DNA of 43,283 nucleotides from Deinococcus phoenicis (GTDB lineage: Bacteria > Deinococcota > Deinococci > Deinococcales > Deinococcaceae), in the NCBI RefSeq assembly GCF_000599865.1, contig NZ_JHAC01000013.1, positions 1 through 43,283 on the forward strand, written 5' to 3'. The notes under the pieces are model-generated. The model did no database searches. It was not told where the DNA came from and saw only the letters and a program-made list of their open reading frames with translations. The translations under genes were made by a program, and so were the position numbers. Each line of letters starts with the position of its first letter. The first letter of the stretch is position 1. Positions 28,444 through 38,412 of this stretch are shown here, in pieces.

Positions 28444-31400
28444 ATGTCCTTGGCCGACGAGATTCTTCTCAAGCTGAACGTTCAGACCGTCGGTGCCGAC
28501 AGCGTGAAGGGGCTGACCAGCAGCGTCTCCCAACTGACGACCGAGATGCGCGCGACGGACAACGCCCTGGGCATCAGCGGGCAGACTCTCCAGGCTCTCC
28601 GCGACCAGCTCTTGCAAGCCTCACGCGGCTTTACTGCTGGAAGCCAGGAGGCACTGAGCCTCGCCCGCGCCGCTGGGCAGGTACAGGTCCAACTCAACGC
28701 CGTCACCCGTGCCGAGCGCCAAGTGGCTACCGAGACGGAACGGCAGGCGGCGGCCACCCGTAAGGCCGCGCAGGAAAACCAACAGTACGTCGTCACGACC
28801 CGCGCGATGGAGCAGGCCCTTGAGCGGATTCAGGCCGAAGTCCGGGCCGGGATCGTTGGAAGCGACCGCCTGAGTGCCGCGCTGAGAGGACAGCGGACGG
28901 AGTTGCAGGGCCTGATTCAGGGTGTGGCGCGGGGCGGTGCCGCGTATGACGAGTACGTGGGCTACCTGGGCGAGGTCACGCGGGAGCTGGGCCGGATGGA
29001 CCGGGCCATGACCACCCCTGGACGCCTTCAGGGGCTGTTTGGCGGTCTGTCCCAGGGCATCCGTTCCAGTGGCCTGCTAGGGATGTTGGGCGACCTGGGC
29101 GGTGGGCTGGGAGGTATTGAGGGAAGACTGGGCAGCGTGGCTGCGGCTGCTGGGCCGGTCGGAATTGCCATTGGTGGGGTCACGGCGGCGATTGGCGTCG
29201 GAATCGGGGTAGTGAATAGGGCCGTTAACGAGTACGCCAAGCTGGAATACGCCCTTGCCAAGATCAGCACGCTGACCGATAAGACCCCGGCGCAACTGGG
29301 AGCAGTTAAGACGGAAATCCTCAGTCTCAGCCGGGAAATTGGTATGAGTTACGAGGACCTGGCCGAAGGTGTCCGGGGGGCCATTGGAGCCTCCGTGCGC
29401 GGAACAGAAGAGATGAGTCAAGCACTGAGCTTCACGCGGGAAGCGGCGAAGCTTGCTGTTGCTGGGAATACGACGACAGCGGCCAGTGTCGATCTTTTGT
29501 CCAGCGTCATGAATGCCTACAAATTGAGTGCGTCTGACACGCGGTCGGTCTCGGACGGCCTGTTTGCCGCTATCCGTGACGGCAAGATGGAAGTCAACGA
29601 ACTGACGCAGAGCATGGGTCTCGTGACTGCCATGTCTGCCGACCTGGGCGTGCCGCTTCAGGTGGTAAATGCTGCCCTGGCGACGATGACTGCCAACGGT
29701 ATCAAGACCAGCAGCGCAGTGGATTACCTGCGCTCAGCGTTGAGTTCGATCCAGAAGCCAAGTAGTGAAGCGGCTACCCTGGCAGACAATCTCAATCTGA
29801 AGTTTGATGCTCAGGCGCTGGCCTCCAAAGGACTGGTCAAGTTCCTCCAAGACGTGATTGTCGCCACTAAAGGCAACAAGGAGCAGATGGCAATTCTGTT
29901 TGGCGGCGTGGAGGCGCTGTCAGCGGTCACGTCTATTGCTTCCGGCAATTTTGACCGGATGAAAACTAACCTGGAAAACCAGGCAAAGGCCGCAGGTTCC
30001 ACAGAGGCGGCCTACAACAAGATGGCTGGGACGATCCAAAAAGAAAGCGACCGTGTAGCTGCCAATTGGAAAACGCTATGGGCCAATATAGGGGAGGCTT
30101 TTGCCCCCTTTAAAGCCGGCTTTATGAAAGACATTGGCGACATGCTCAACAGTGTCAATGAGCTGTTGGAAAAGTTTAACCGGGGCCGGAATGAGAGCCG
30201 GGCCGCTGAGAACGTCGCCAATCTGGAAAGTGAACTGCAAGCCAAGCGAGAGTACCTGGCCGGTGGGCGCAAGTTCATCAGCGGGGAAAGCCCGGTGGCT
30301 GACCCGCGCCTGCGCCAAGACTGGATAGACCGCCGTTTGCCCAACACCCTGCGTGAGATTGCAGACCTGGAGCGGCGCATTACTGAAGCGAGAACGGCGG
30401 TAGCGCAGATTCGGGCAGAGAATGCAATCTATGCAGCCGCTCACGGCACTGCCCGACTTCCCAGTGGGGTGCAGGGGCCGAACTTTGGTGGGGTACTAGC
30501 CGCTCCTGCGGAGGCTGTTATTGTCTCCGGTCAGGCACTCGCCTCCCTCCTGGGCATGGGGGGACGCCGAGTCCTGAATGACTTCGGCGTCAGCGGCAAG
30601 GATTACCACCATGACGGCGCCGTGCGGGCAGACGCCACCCATAACGGCATTGACTACGGTGCCCCACGCGGCACGCCCATCCTGGCCCCCTTCTCTGGCA
30701 CGCTGTCTTTCCGAGAGGATGCCAAGAACGGGAAAATCTTTGAGTTGGTCGACGCCGCTGGTAACAAGCTTGTTGGCCTACACTTGAACGCTTTTGACGC
30801 TGAGGTGGTCAAGGCGCTGACAGCGGGTGGCAGGAAGGCTATTGAGGTTGCCCAGGGCGCGCGTATTGGCACCGTGGGGAACACCGGCAGTACGGCGGGT
30901 AGTGCCCCCCACCTGCACCTGATGGGGTACGCCGCAGGAAGCGCGAAGCCCATCAACCCCACCAGCATTCAGTTCCGTGGTGGGGCAGGAGAAGGTGCAT
31001 TTGCAGATAGCGGGTACGGCAGGAGAGATGGCGCGGGCGGTCCAGGCGGGGGGGGCGATAAAGACACCCCCGTCACCGCCGCCCAGATCGTCCGCGCCCA
31101 GCAGCTCACCGCCGCGCTGGAAGCGGCTCAGGCGGCCCTCAAGAAAGACCCCAAGAGTGTCCCTCTCACGCAGGCCGTCATCACCGCCACACGCGAGTTG
31201 GAGAAGTTTCAGAAGGCCAGCAGCGGCAACGCCGAAGCCCTGAAGGCCATTCAGAAGGAAGGGGCCAAGACCAGCGGCACGTGTATCGCCAGCTCTGCCG
31301 AACTGAGAAAATACGGCACAGACGCCCTGCGCCTCTACAAAGACCTGGAGACGGCGCAGAAAACGGGCAGCACGGCCCAGATCAACGCCGCTGAACGCGC

Positions 31401-34400
31401 TATCGCCACGTGGCAGGGTGAGGACAAGGCGAGAAAAGCTGTTTTTACTGCTGAAAGCGCCGCCTACCAAATCCGCGTCAAGAACCGTGATGCCGACACG
31501 CAGCACACCCAGCGTGCTGCTGCCGCCTACACCGCCGTTCAGCAGGCCATCCGTCAGCAGGACATGAAACGCGCCCAGGACGCCCTGGCCGACCTCAAGG
31601 ACCAGCAAACGGCCCGCCTCGCCCTGGAAGGCAAAACCGCCACCGACCGGGAGCGCATCGCCAAAGAGACGAATCCCCGCATCCTGTCAGCCACCTACGC
31701 GCTGAACGCGGAAATCAAGCGTCAGGCCGATGAGCAGGTCACCGTGTGGCGCAAGAGTGCGGAAGCGAAAGCGCTCGGCGCTGTCGCCGCCGACGCCGAG
31801 ATGAACCGCCGTCTCGGGGTAAACCGGGAAAATGAACGGCAAGCAAACGTCAAGGCACAGCGTGAACAGCTTCAGGCCGTGCAGCAGGTCAGCGCCCAGC
31901 GCCAACAGGAGGAAAAGCAGCTTCAGCAAGAGCTTTCCGGCCTGAGGGTGGAGAAAGCCCAGCAGACCTCCACCCGTCTCAAGACCATTGAAGACGCCGA
32001 CGTGAAGGCGCACGAAGGCAGCCTTCAGCAGCAGCTCGAACTCACCCGCAAATACTCTCAGGCCCAGTTCGAGCGTGCAGAGCAGATCGCGCGTGCCATT
32101 CGCAACAAGGCGATTGCCGACGCCAAAGGCAAGCCGAATGAGTCCGCCCTGGTAGATACGGCGAACGAAACCTACCGGACAGCGGTGGAGACGGCCCGCA
32201 TCGCCCGCCTGAACGCGGTGCAGACGGCGCAGAAGGCCGTAACGGAAGGGGTGAGCAAGGAACGGGAAGCCGTCACCGCGCTGACCGACAAGTACCGCCA
32301 AGCCCAGGATGCCCTTCAGAAAAAGGCCGACGCGGGCACCCTCACCGCTGAGGATATGGCTGACTACGCCCGCACGCTGGCCGGGTACTGGCAGGAAGCT
32401 GGGAAGGCAGGCATCAAGGCGCGGCCCGAAATCCTGGCGGCCCACGCGGCAGCGCGGCAATTCGCCAGCAGCGCCACCGACCTGAACGCGGCTTCTATCC
32501 TGTTCGGCCTGAACGGGGCGAAGGCTGTGGCAGACGGCAGCAGCGAGGCGCGGAAGGCCGTGAATGACGTGCGGGTGAGCCTGGATGACCTGCTGGCGAT
32601 TCTGCCCGAGGGCGAGGAGGAAACCCGCACCTTCGTGGTCGCGATTGCCGACCTGGAACGTCAGGGCCTGCTGGCGACCGGGGCCATGCAGGGGCTGAAT
32701 GAAGCGATAGCTGCCCGCCTGGGCCTCAAAGAGGGCGAGCGGGCTGGGGATGACGCGCTCGACCTGGTGCTGGCCAACCCCAGCGAGTACGGCGACAGCG
32801 GGCGCGACCGGCAGGCGGCTCAGGTCGCGGCCCAGGCGGCGCAGCGCCAGACGGCGGAAAGCCTGAGGGATACCTTCCTCGCGCTGGATGACGCCACCCT
32901 GCAAAACGCCGACGCCATGCAGGTCTACAGCGACATGCTGGACAACGCGGCCCAGTCGGGCGGCATCACGGCTGAGCAGTTCAAAGAACTGAAGCGCGTT
33001 CTGGACACCCTGAAGGGCAATCCAGGCGACGACTTCAGCGAGTATCTGAACGTTGCCGACGGCGGGCGGGGAGACCTGAACCCAAAGAACAAGCCCGCGC
33101 CTGTACCCAGCTTCGAAGCGCAGCAGGCCGAGGCCGCCCGCCTCCAGACTCTCATGGAGCAGACTGAGAACCTGGGGCAGCAAGCCGACCTCTGGCGCGA
33201 CATCCTCGACGGCGAGCAGAAGGCGGGCGGCATCAGCGCGCAGCAGGCCAGCAACCTCCTGCGCGTGCTGGACGTGACGGTCCAGATTCAGGAAGCGGGC
33301 AAGGAAATCGAACGCACCCTGGCAATGGGGCAGATGCTGGCCCCCTCGGTGGAAGCGGCTTCGGCCCTCTATGACGGGTTCGCGCAGGGGACGGTCGGCA
33401 CTGGGGAACTGCGCGAGGGTCTGGCGCGGGTCAAGACCGAGTTGCAGGCCCTGGCCGATGCGGGGGACGAGACGGCCCAGGCCCTGATTCGTTCCTTCGA
33501 CGACACCGCGCAGGCCACCTACCAGCTTGAAGACGCCATTGCCGAGGGGCAGGGCCAGCGCCTGGAAGCCCAGCACCGCACCCGCACCATCAGCGAGCGG
33601 CGCTACATCGACGAGCGCGAGCGGCTGGCTCTGGAAGGGGCGCAGCGGGTCTTCGAGCGCGAAACCGAGGGGCTGGAAGAGGGGACGCCCCAGTACCGGC
33701 TGGCCCAGCAGCGCCTGGAGAACGCGCGGTTCGCCGCAGCGCAGGACGGGGCCTCGGCCCGGCAATCGCTGGCCGAGCAGGAAATCAACACCTTCGCGGG
33801 CTACGTCCAGCAGGCCATCCCCGGCATTACGGCGGCCATGCAGGCGCTGGGTGGCGCGTCTGAGGAGGTCGCCGGGGCCTGGGGCGAATCGCTCTCCAGC
33901 ATGGTGAACGACGTGGTGAACTTCGCCACCGCGATTGCCAAGGGTGACTACATCGGGGCGGCGATTCAGGCGCTCACCTCGATCTTCACCTTCTTTGCCC
34001 GGAAGGCCGCAGAAGCCCGCGCTGAGCTGAAGCGCACCGCTGACTACAACAACCAGTTCAAGTTCGACAAGGGCGGCTACGGTACGCGCGACGTGACCGC
34101 CACGACCACCGGCTTCCTTTTCTGGCAGAAGACCGTCTACACCGAGAAGATCGATGAGGTGGGGAAGGCGCTGGCCCTCAGCTTCGAGGGGGCCGTGGCA
34201 TCTGGGGTTCAGAACGGCCTTCAGAAAGCCGTTGACACCGGGGACGTGTCCTTCCTCGAAAAGTCCATCAACTCTGCGATGAAGGACGCGGCCATAAAGG
34301 GCCTGATCGATGCCTTCATGGGCAGCGCGTCGGTGGCCGCCCTGATGGGGCCGCTGGTCCAGAAACTCATGGAAGCGTTCAAGAGCGGCAACGCAGACAT

Positions 34401-35628
34401 GATTGCCCAGGCCGTGAACGACTTCAAAGTAGGCGTCTCCGGCCTGAAAGATGAGCTGGGCCAGATCACGGCAGTCGGTCAGGTGATCGACGACGCCCTG
34501 GCTGACCCGGAAGAGAAGCTGCGGCGGCTGGCCGACCTTGCCCGCGATCTCACTTCCCGCCGCCTGAACAACGAACAGACCGCGCTGGAAATCCAGCACA
34601 CCGCCGGTCTGGTCAGCACCGAGGACTACGAGCGCCGCAAGCTCGACCTGGCGCTGGCCCGCATCCGCGCCGAGATGGAGGCCGCCCTTGCCGCTGAGGG
34701 TCTCACCGCTGAGCAGATCGCGCTGATCCGAGAACAGTACGACCTCCAGGCCGGGCTGGCCCAGGCTGAGTTCGACGCCGCCAGCCGTCGCCGGGCCGAC
34801 CAGTTCGCCAAGGACCTTTCCGGCCTTCAGATGAACAACGCGGAAACCGCGCTGGGCATTGAGGAGCGGCTGGCGCTGAGCCTCGCGGGCACCGAGGAAG
34901 AGAAGTACCAGGTCCAGCTCGCCTATGCCCGCAGGCGTCAGCAGCTCACCCTGGACCGCCTGGCTGTCGAAGAGGCTGTCGAAGAGGCCGGGGTAGATGC
35001 GTCTCTGGCCGGGGCCGACGCGATGCTGATTGCCATCCGCGAGAAATACCGTATGGCACGGGAGGCCGCTGGAGCCGACCTGACCGTCATGGAACGTGAA
35101 CACGCCGCGCAGCTCGCGGAGCAGGCCCGCCAGAAGGCCGAGGAAGTCCGTCAGGAAGCCGAACGCCAGCGCCAGCAGGCCGAGCAGACCGCGCAGAGCT
35201 GGCGGCAGGCTCTGGCCAGCGGGGTGCAGGCCCTGCTCTCTGGGGATTCCCCGCTGGACGCCATGTACAAGGGTGTCCGGGACCGCCTCGCGCAGGCGAT
35301 TCAGGAGGGCTTCGTGGTGAAGCGGATCCTGAGCCAATTGGATCCGCTCTTCGCCCAACTGGACAGTGCCCTGGGCAAGGGGCTGGACCCTGGGGCGATC
35401 ATCCGGCAGCTCGGCGCGGCCCTGCCGGGTCTCAGCGTGCAGATGACCACCGAACTGGGGCCGCTGCTGGCCCTGTTGAACAGTGCGATTCCCGATCTCA
35501 CGCGGGCCGTGAACGGCAACACCGCCGCCGTGAAGGACATCCAGTACAGCCAGACCACCATCGTCGAGGCCGCGTCCAGCGTGCCCACCGACAGCCTGCT
35601 GCGTGCCCGCTTTGCGAGGTTTACCTGA
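28444..35628 (+). CDS. Tail tape measure protein with embedded M23 peptidase
   Basis: This 2394-aa protein sets tail length and is ejected with the DNA. Residues about 30-200 are coiled coil; 205-255 are Gly-rich and hydrophobic. About 260-520 form the TP901-type tape measure core (TLTDKTPAQLGAVKTEILSL...LAVAGNTTTAASVDLLSSVM). At about 711-845 lies an M23/LytM endopeptidase domain with HNGID (His733, Asp737) and HLH (His823, His825), fit to cut peptidoglycan during DNA entry. The remainder is long coiled coils with two hydrophobic patches (about 1780-1880 and 1940-1990). It is the largest gene of the window and shares its stop base with the next start (TGATG). Confidence 0.95.
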   Translation: MSLADEILLKLNVQTVGADSVKGLTSSVSQLTTEMRATDNALGISGQTLQALRDQLLQASRGFTAGSQEALSLARAAGQVQVQLNAVTRAERQVATETERQAAATRKAAQENQQYVVTTRAMEQALERIQAEVRAGIVGSDRLSAALRGQRTELQGLIQGVARGGAAYDEYVGYLGEVTRELGRMDRAMTTPGRLQGLFGGLSQGIRSSGLLGMLGDLGGGLGGIEGRLGSVAAAAGPVGIAIGGVTAAIGVGIGVVNRAVNEYAKLEYALAKISTLTDKTPAQLGAVKTEILSLSREIGMSYEDLAEGVRGAIGASVRGTEEMSQALSFTREAAKLAVAGNTTTAASVDLLSSVMNAYKLSASDTRSVSDGLFAAIRDGKMEVNELTQSMGLVTAMSADLGVPLQVVNAALATMTANGIKTSSAVDYLRSALSSIQKPSSEAATLADNLNLKFDAQALASKGLVKFLQDVIVATKGNKEQMAILFGGVEALSAVTSIASGNFDRMKTNLENQAKAAGSTEAAYNKMAGTIQKESDRVAANWKTLWANIGEAFAPFKAGFMKDIGDMLNSVNELLEKFNRGRNESRAAENVANLESELQAKREYLAGGRKFISGESPVADPRLRQDWIDRRLPNTLREIADLERRITEARTAVAQIRAENAIYAAAHGTARLPSGVQGPNFGGVLAAPAEAVIVSGQALASLLGMGGRRVLNDFGVSGKDYHHDGAVRADATHNGIDYGAPRGTPILAPFSGTLSFREDAKNGKIFELVDAAGNKLVGLHLNAFDAEVVKALTAGGRKAIEVAQGARIGTVGNTGSTAGSAPHLHLMGYAAGSAKPINPTSIQFRGGAGEGAFADSGYGRRDGAGGPGGGGDKDTPVTAAQIVRAQQLTAALEAAQAALKKDPKSVPLTQAVITATRELEKFQKASSGNAEALKAIQKEGAKTSGTCIASSAELRKYGTDALRLYKDLETAQKTGSTAQINAAERAIATWQGEDKARKAVFTAESAAYQIRVKNRDADTQHTQRAAAAYTAVQQAIRQQDMKRAQDALADLKDQQTARLALEGKTATDRERIAKETNPRILSATYALNAEIKRQADEQVTVWRKSAEAKALGAVAADAEMNRRLGVNRENERQANVKAQREQLQAVQQVSAQRQQEEKQLQQELSGLRVEKAQQTSTRLKTIEDADVKAHEGSLQQQLELTRKYSQAQFERAEQIARAIRNKAIADAKGKPNESALVDTANETYRTAVETARIARLNAVQTAQKAVTEGVSKEREAVTALTDKYRQAQDALQKKADAGTLTAEDMADYARTLAGYWQEAGKAGIKARPEILAAHAAARQFASSATDLNAASILFGLNGAKAVADGSSEARKAVNDVRVSLDDLLAILPEGEEETRTFVVAIADLERQGLLATGAMQGLNEAIAARLGLKEGERAGDDALDLVLANPSEYGDSGRDRQAAQVAAQAAQRQTAESLRDTFLALDDATLQNADAMQVYSDMLDNAAQSGGITAEQFKELKRVLDTLKGNPGDDFSEYLNVADGGRGDLNPKNKPAPVPSFEAQQAEAARLQTLMEQTENLGQQADLWRDILDGEQKAGGISAQQASNLLRVLDVTVQIQEAGKEIERTLAMGQMLAPSVEAASALYDGFAQGTVGTGELREGLARVKTELQALADAGDETAQALIRSFDDTAQATYQLEDAIAEGQGQRLEAQHRTRTISERRYIDERERLALEGAQRVFERETEGLEEGTPQYRLAQQRLENARFAAAQDGASARQSLAEQEINTFAGYVQQAIPGITAAMQALGGASEEVAGAWGESLSSMVNDVVNFATAIAKGDYIGAAIQALTSIFTFFARKAAEARAELKRTADYNNQFKFDKGGYGTRDVTATTTGFLFWQKTVYTEKIDEVGKALALSFEGAVASGVQNGLQKAVDTGDVSFLEKSINSAMKDAAIKGLIDAFMGSASVAALMGPLVQKLMEAFKSGNADMIAQAVNDFKVGVSGLKDELGQITAVGQVIDDALADPEEKLRRLADLARDLTSRRLNNEQTALEIQHTAGLVSTEDYERRKLDLALARIRAEMEAALAAEGLTAEQIALIREQYDLQAGLAQAEFDAASRRRADQFAKDLSGLQMNNAETALGIEERLALSLAGTEEEKYQVQLAYARRRQQLTLDRLAVEEAVEEAGVDASLAGADAMLIAIREKYRMAREAAGADLTVMEREHAAQLAEQARQKAEEVRQEAERQRQQAEQTAQSWRQALASGVQALLSGDSPLDAMYKGVRDRLAQAIQEGFVVKRILSQLDPLFAQLDSALGKGLDPGAIIRQLGAALPGLSVQMTTELGPLLALLNSAIPDLTRAVNGNTAAVKDIQYSQTTIVEAASSVPTDSLLRARFARFT

Positions 35629-37568
35629 TGTACCGCGTCACCTTCTCCCGCCCCGGTGCGGCCCTGCCCTACGAGATCGCCTACTGGCGGGGTGCGGGGT
35701 TCCACGCGCTGGCTGAACTGGTCCCCCTGGGCGGCACGCTGGAGGTCCTGCCGGGGAACCTCTCCGGTTCAGGCCACCTCACCCTGAACCGTGTCCCGGA
35801 CCGGGGAGGGCAGCGCCTGCGCCCCGGTGACTGGGTGCGCGTCTACCTGGGGGACGCTGCCGCCGCTGTCTATCTGGGGGAAGTGGCCTCCGCCCCCTGG
35901 GAGGAGGGTCAGGGGGACGTGCAGCTCACCCCCCTGAAGGACCGGGTGGCGAAGGCCGCCTGGCGCGGCGACCTGGCCCCCGACGGAAAGACCGTCCTTC
36001 CCTTCCGCGCGAAGTTCAGGCCCTACCTTCAGGGCGTTCTCGCGCGGGCCGTGCTGCCTCCCGGCGTGACGGTGGGAGAGATTCCCGAGGTGAATGCCAC
36101 CTTGCAGGCCCTGACGCTCTTCGAGCAGGTCGGGGACACCTTGGCCGCTGCTCTGCCGGCTCTCTCCGGGGGTACCTGGGGCGTGAACGCGGCGGCCCAG
36201 GTCAAGGTGCATCAACTCACCGATGCCCTGACCCACCGTTTTACCCGCGAGGTGTCCGACCGACCCGCTGCCAAAGTCGGGGACTATGCCAACTGCGTGC
36301 GCTTCGAGTACGCCCGGCCCGACGCGACGCGCGCCTTTTTTGAGCTGCGCCTGCCGCTGGAAATCGCGCTGTTCGGGGAGGCGTGGGCGGAGGAAACGTT
36401 GCCGGCCAGCGTGACCACCACGCAGACCAATCCCTACGCGGGGACCTTGCAGGGCGTGCAGCTCACGCTGGGGACCACGCAGGCACCGGGATGGACGACC
36501 CCGCAGTACCTGAACCAGCCAGCCACCTCGCCGGTCTGGGCGGGCAAACTCGCGGACGGCGTGAACACATCGCTGGCATGGGGGACGGCGCGGCAGCTCC
36601 GGCAACTGGGCGAGGAGGCGGTGACGGTCCTCGTTTCCAGCGGAATCACCACCCCGTACATCACGCGCCCGCTGCCAGGGCTGGCCCTGGAGACCGTGAA
36701 GGGGGGCGTAGTTTCTTCCGTGTACGTGAGTCCCAACGACGACAGGTATCCCGGCTGGGTTGCCCTCGCCTCCAACTCCGGCACCTTCACGCTGCGGTAC
36801 ACCGCCGCGAGCGTGACCGCGTTTCGCAACGCCACTGGACGGCTGCCAGAGGGGTTCGACATCCGCTTTTCTGGCGAGAACGTACAGGTGGAATTGACGG
36901 CAGCCCCCACCGCCGACCCCGTCCGGACAGTGCGCCTGACAGCGCCGGTCGCGCTGGTCCCCGGTACGGCCAGCTACCCACGCTACGCGCCCACCATCAC
37001 CCCCCTCACCGTGCAACCGGGGGCGTCCATGACGTTTCCGATCTCGTATCAGTGGCGCTCGGGCGACACGGTCAACACCAACGCCGCCGTGACGGGTGTG
37101 ACAGCGGTGCTGAACACCACCCCGGCGACCATGCAGCCCCTTACGCGCCTGGTCGATGACCCCGACACCGGCCGCCGCCGCTGGGCACTCCCGGCCGATT
37201 TCCAGCTCAGCGGCCTACAACTCGCGGGCGACCCGGCCCAGATCGGCTGGATCGGCATCAACCTGACCGACGAGGCGGGCCTCGCGGCCTACGCCTATGG
37301 CCTGCTGCGCTGGCGGACGGACGTGGTGCGGTCCTGGGTGGGGCGCTACCCGGACCTCCGTCCGCTGGAGGTGTCCGGCATGGCCCGCTTCGACACACCG
37401 CAGGGGGACACCGATTTGCAGGTCACCCGGGGGGTCTACGACCTCACCAGCCTGCGCAGCAGCATCGAGGCCGGGACGCCGCAGGCGCTGGACGATGCCG
37501 AGGCCCTGGGCAACGCTTTTTTGAGTGTGGAGCGCACCTTGAGAAAACCGGGGGGAACAAATGGGTAA
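35628..37568 (+). CDS. Distal tail / tail hub-type structural protein (646 aa)
   Basis: A strand-rich protein directly after the tape measure gene. The N-terminal half (residues about 1-250) has features of tail hub proteins (GSGHLTLNRVPDRGGQRLRPGDWVRVYLG, then PFRAKFRPYLQGVLARAV). The C-terminal half is Thr/Val-rich beta structure, possibly carbohydrate- or cell-surface-binding. Together with the next gene it probably forms the tail tip. I assign the role from position and pattern, not from a specific family signature. Confidence 0.7.
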   Translation: MYRVTFSRPGAALPYEIAYWRGAGFHALAELVPLGGTLEVLPGNLSGSGHLTLNRVPDRGGQRLRPGDWVRVYLGDAAAAVYLGEVASAPWEEGQGDVQLTPLKDRVAKAAWRGDLAPDGKTVLPFRAKFRPYLQGVLARAVLPPGVTVGEIPEVNATLQALTLFEQVGDTLAAALPALSGGTWGVNAAAQVKVHQLTDALTHRFTREVSDRPAAKVGDYANCVRFEYARPDATRAFFELRLPLEIALFGEAWAEETLPASVTTTQTNPYAGTLQGVQLTLGTTQAPGWTTPQYLNQPATSPVWAGKLADGVNTSLAWGTARQLRQLGEEAVTVLVSSGITTPYITRPLPGLALETVKGGVVSSVYVSPNDDRYPGWVALASNSGTFTLRYTAASVTAFRNATGRLPEGFDIRFSGENVQVELTAAPTADPVRTVRLTAPVALVPGTASYPRYAPTITPLTVQPGASMTFPISYQWRSGDTVNTNAAVTGVTAVLNTTPATMQPLTRLVDDPDTGRRRWALPADFQLSGLQLAGDPAQIGWIGINLTDEAGLAAYAYGLLRWRTDVVRSWVGRYPDLRPLEVSGMARFDTPQGDTDLQVTRGVYDLTSLRSSIEAGTPQALDDAEALGNAFLSVERTLRKPGGTNG

Positions 37569-38343
37569 TGGCCTGTGGCAATGGCTGGATGGGGAGCGGA
37601 ACGTGCGGCTCGACCTCCAGCGCTGGACGGTGGACGAGGCGTTGCAACTCACGGACGAGGGCCTGCCCGACCTGGCCCCGGTCGGCACAGTGCAGGACGT
37701 GCCGGGGACGGGCCTGCGGCTGTATGTGGGCGGGGAGGGCCTGCGGGCCGGGACGTACACGGTCACGGTGGCCGCGCATGGCCGCACGCCTGCCCTGGCT
37801 CTACGGCTTCAGCATGAGGTCGTGCGGGCGGCGACCCTGACCCGCTTCGTTCGTCGGGGCGGTGCAGAGCTGCCGATTGCCCGATTTTCCCGCATCAGCC
37901 GCAAGTGGCGCGGGAACTGGCAGGTGGGCAGCGCGGTGGACGTGGCCTTCGAGGCCTCCTCGCCGTACTGGCTCCTTCCGGTAGTGACGGTGCCGCTGGT
38001 CGCGGGTGCGAACACGGTCAAGGTGGAGGGGGACGGCCCCGTCTCGCCTCGCCTGAGCCTGACGGCCTCGCAGACGGTGACGAATCCGCAGATCACGACG
38101 GACGCGGGGGTGACGCGCTGGCTCGGGACACTGAACGCGGGGCAGACACTGGTGATCGACGCCACGCCGGGCGTATGGAGCGTGACGGTGGGCGGGCTGG
38201 ATGTGCGGCTGGGCCTCCAGGGGCCGCAACCGCTGCTTCAGGCGGGGACGCGGGCTGTCACGCTGGGCGCGAATCTGAGCGGCGTGCTGACGTACAGGCC
38301 GGGCGTGCTGGACCCGAGTGGCGTGTCGCCTGAACCCACCTGA
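37561..38343 (+). CDS. Tail tip protein, unknown family (260 aa)
   Basis: It overlaps the previous gene by 8 bases and starts at ATG 37561 after GGGGGGAA. The 260 aa are almost all strands (LRLYVGGEGLRAGTYTVTVAAHG...VWSVTVGGLDVRLGLQG). This is compatible with a Dit-like or receptor-binding tail component. It is the last structural gene before a terminator and the lysis unit. No dedicated tail fibre gene is recognisable elsewhere, so this protein or its neighbour may contact the host. Confidence 0.65.
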   Translation: MGNGLWQWLDGERNVRLDLQRWTVDEALQLTDEGLPDLAPVGTVQDVPGTGLRLYVGGEGLRAGTYTVTVAAHGRTPALALRLQHEVVRAATLTRFVRRGGAELPIARFSRISRKWRGNWQVGSAVDVAFEASSPYWLLPVVTVPLVAGANTVKVEGDGPVSPRLSLTASQTVTNPQITTDAGVTRWLGTLNAGQTLVIDATPGVWSVTVGGLDVRLGLQGPQPLLQAGTRAVTLGANLSGVLTYRPGVLDPSGVSPEPT

Positions 38344-38377
38344 TCCACGTTCCTCCGTCCCCACATGCACCGGCCAA

Positions 38378-38407
38378 CCCCCTCGAACTCGAGGGGGTTC
38401 CTTTTGT
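38378..38407 (+). terminator. Intrinsic terminator of the tail unit
   Basis: CCCCCTCGA (38378-38386) pairs perfectly with TCGAGGGGG (38389-38397), followed by TTCCTTTTG. The lysis promoter box follows at 38413. Confidence 0.88.
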
Positions 38408-38412
38408 CTGTC

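Noticed and set aside
31687..35358. A 1223-aa open frame antisense to the tape measure gene
   Set aside because: Long antisense frames are expected in GC-rich genes with strong third-position bias; the product is Leu/Arg/Gly-rich without domains, and the tape measure frame is certain.
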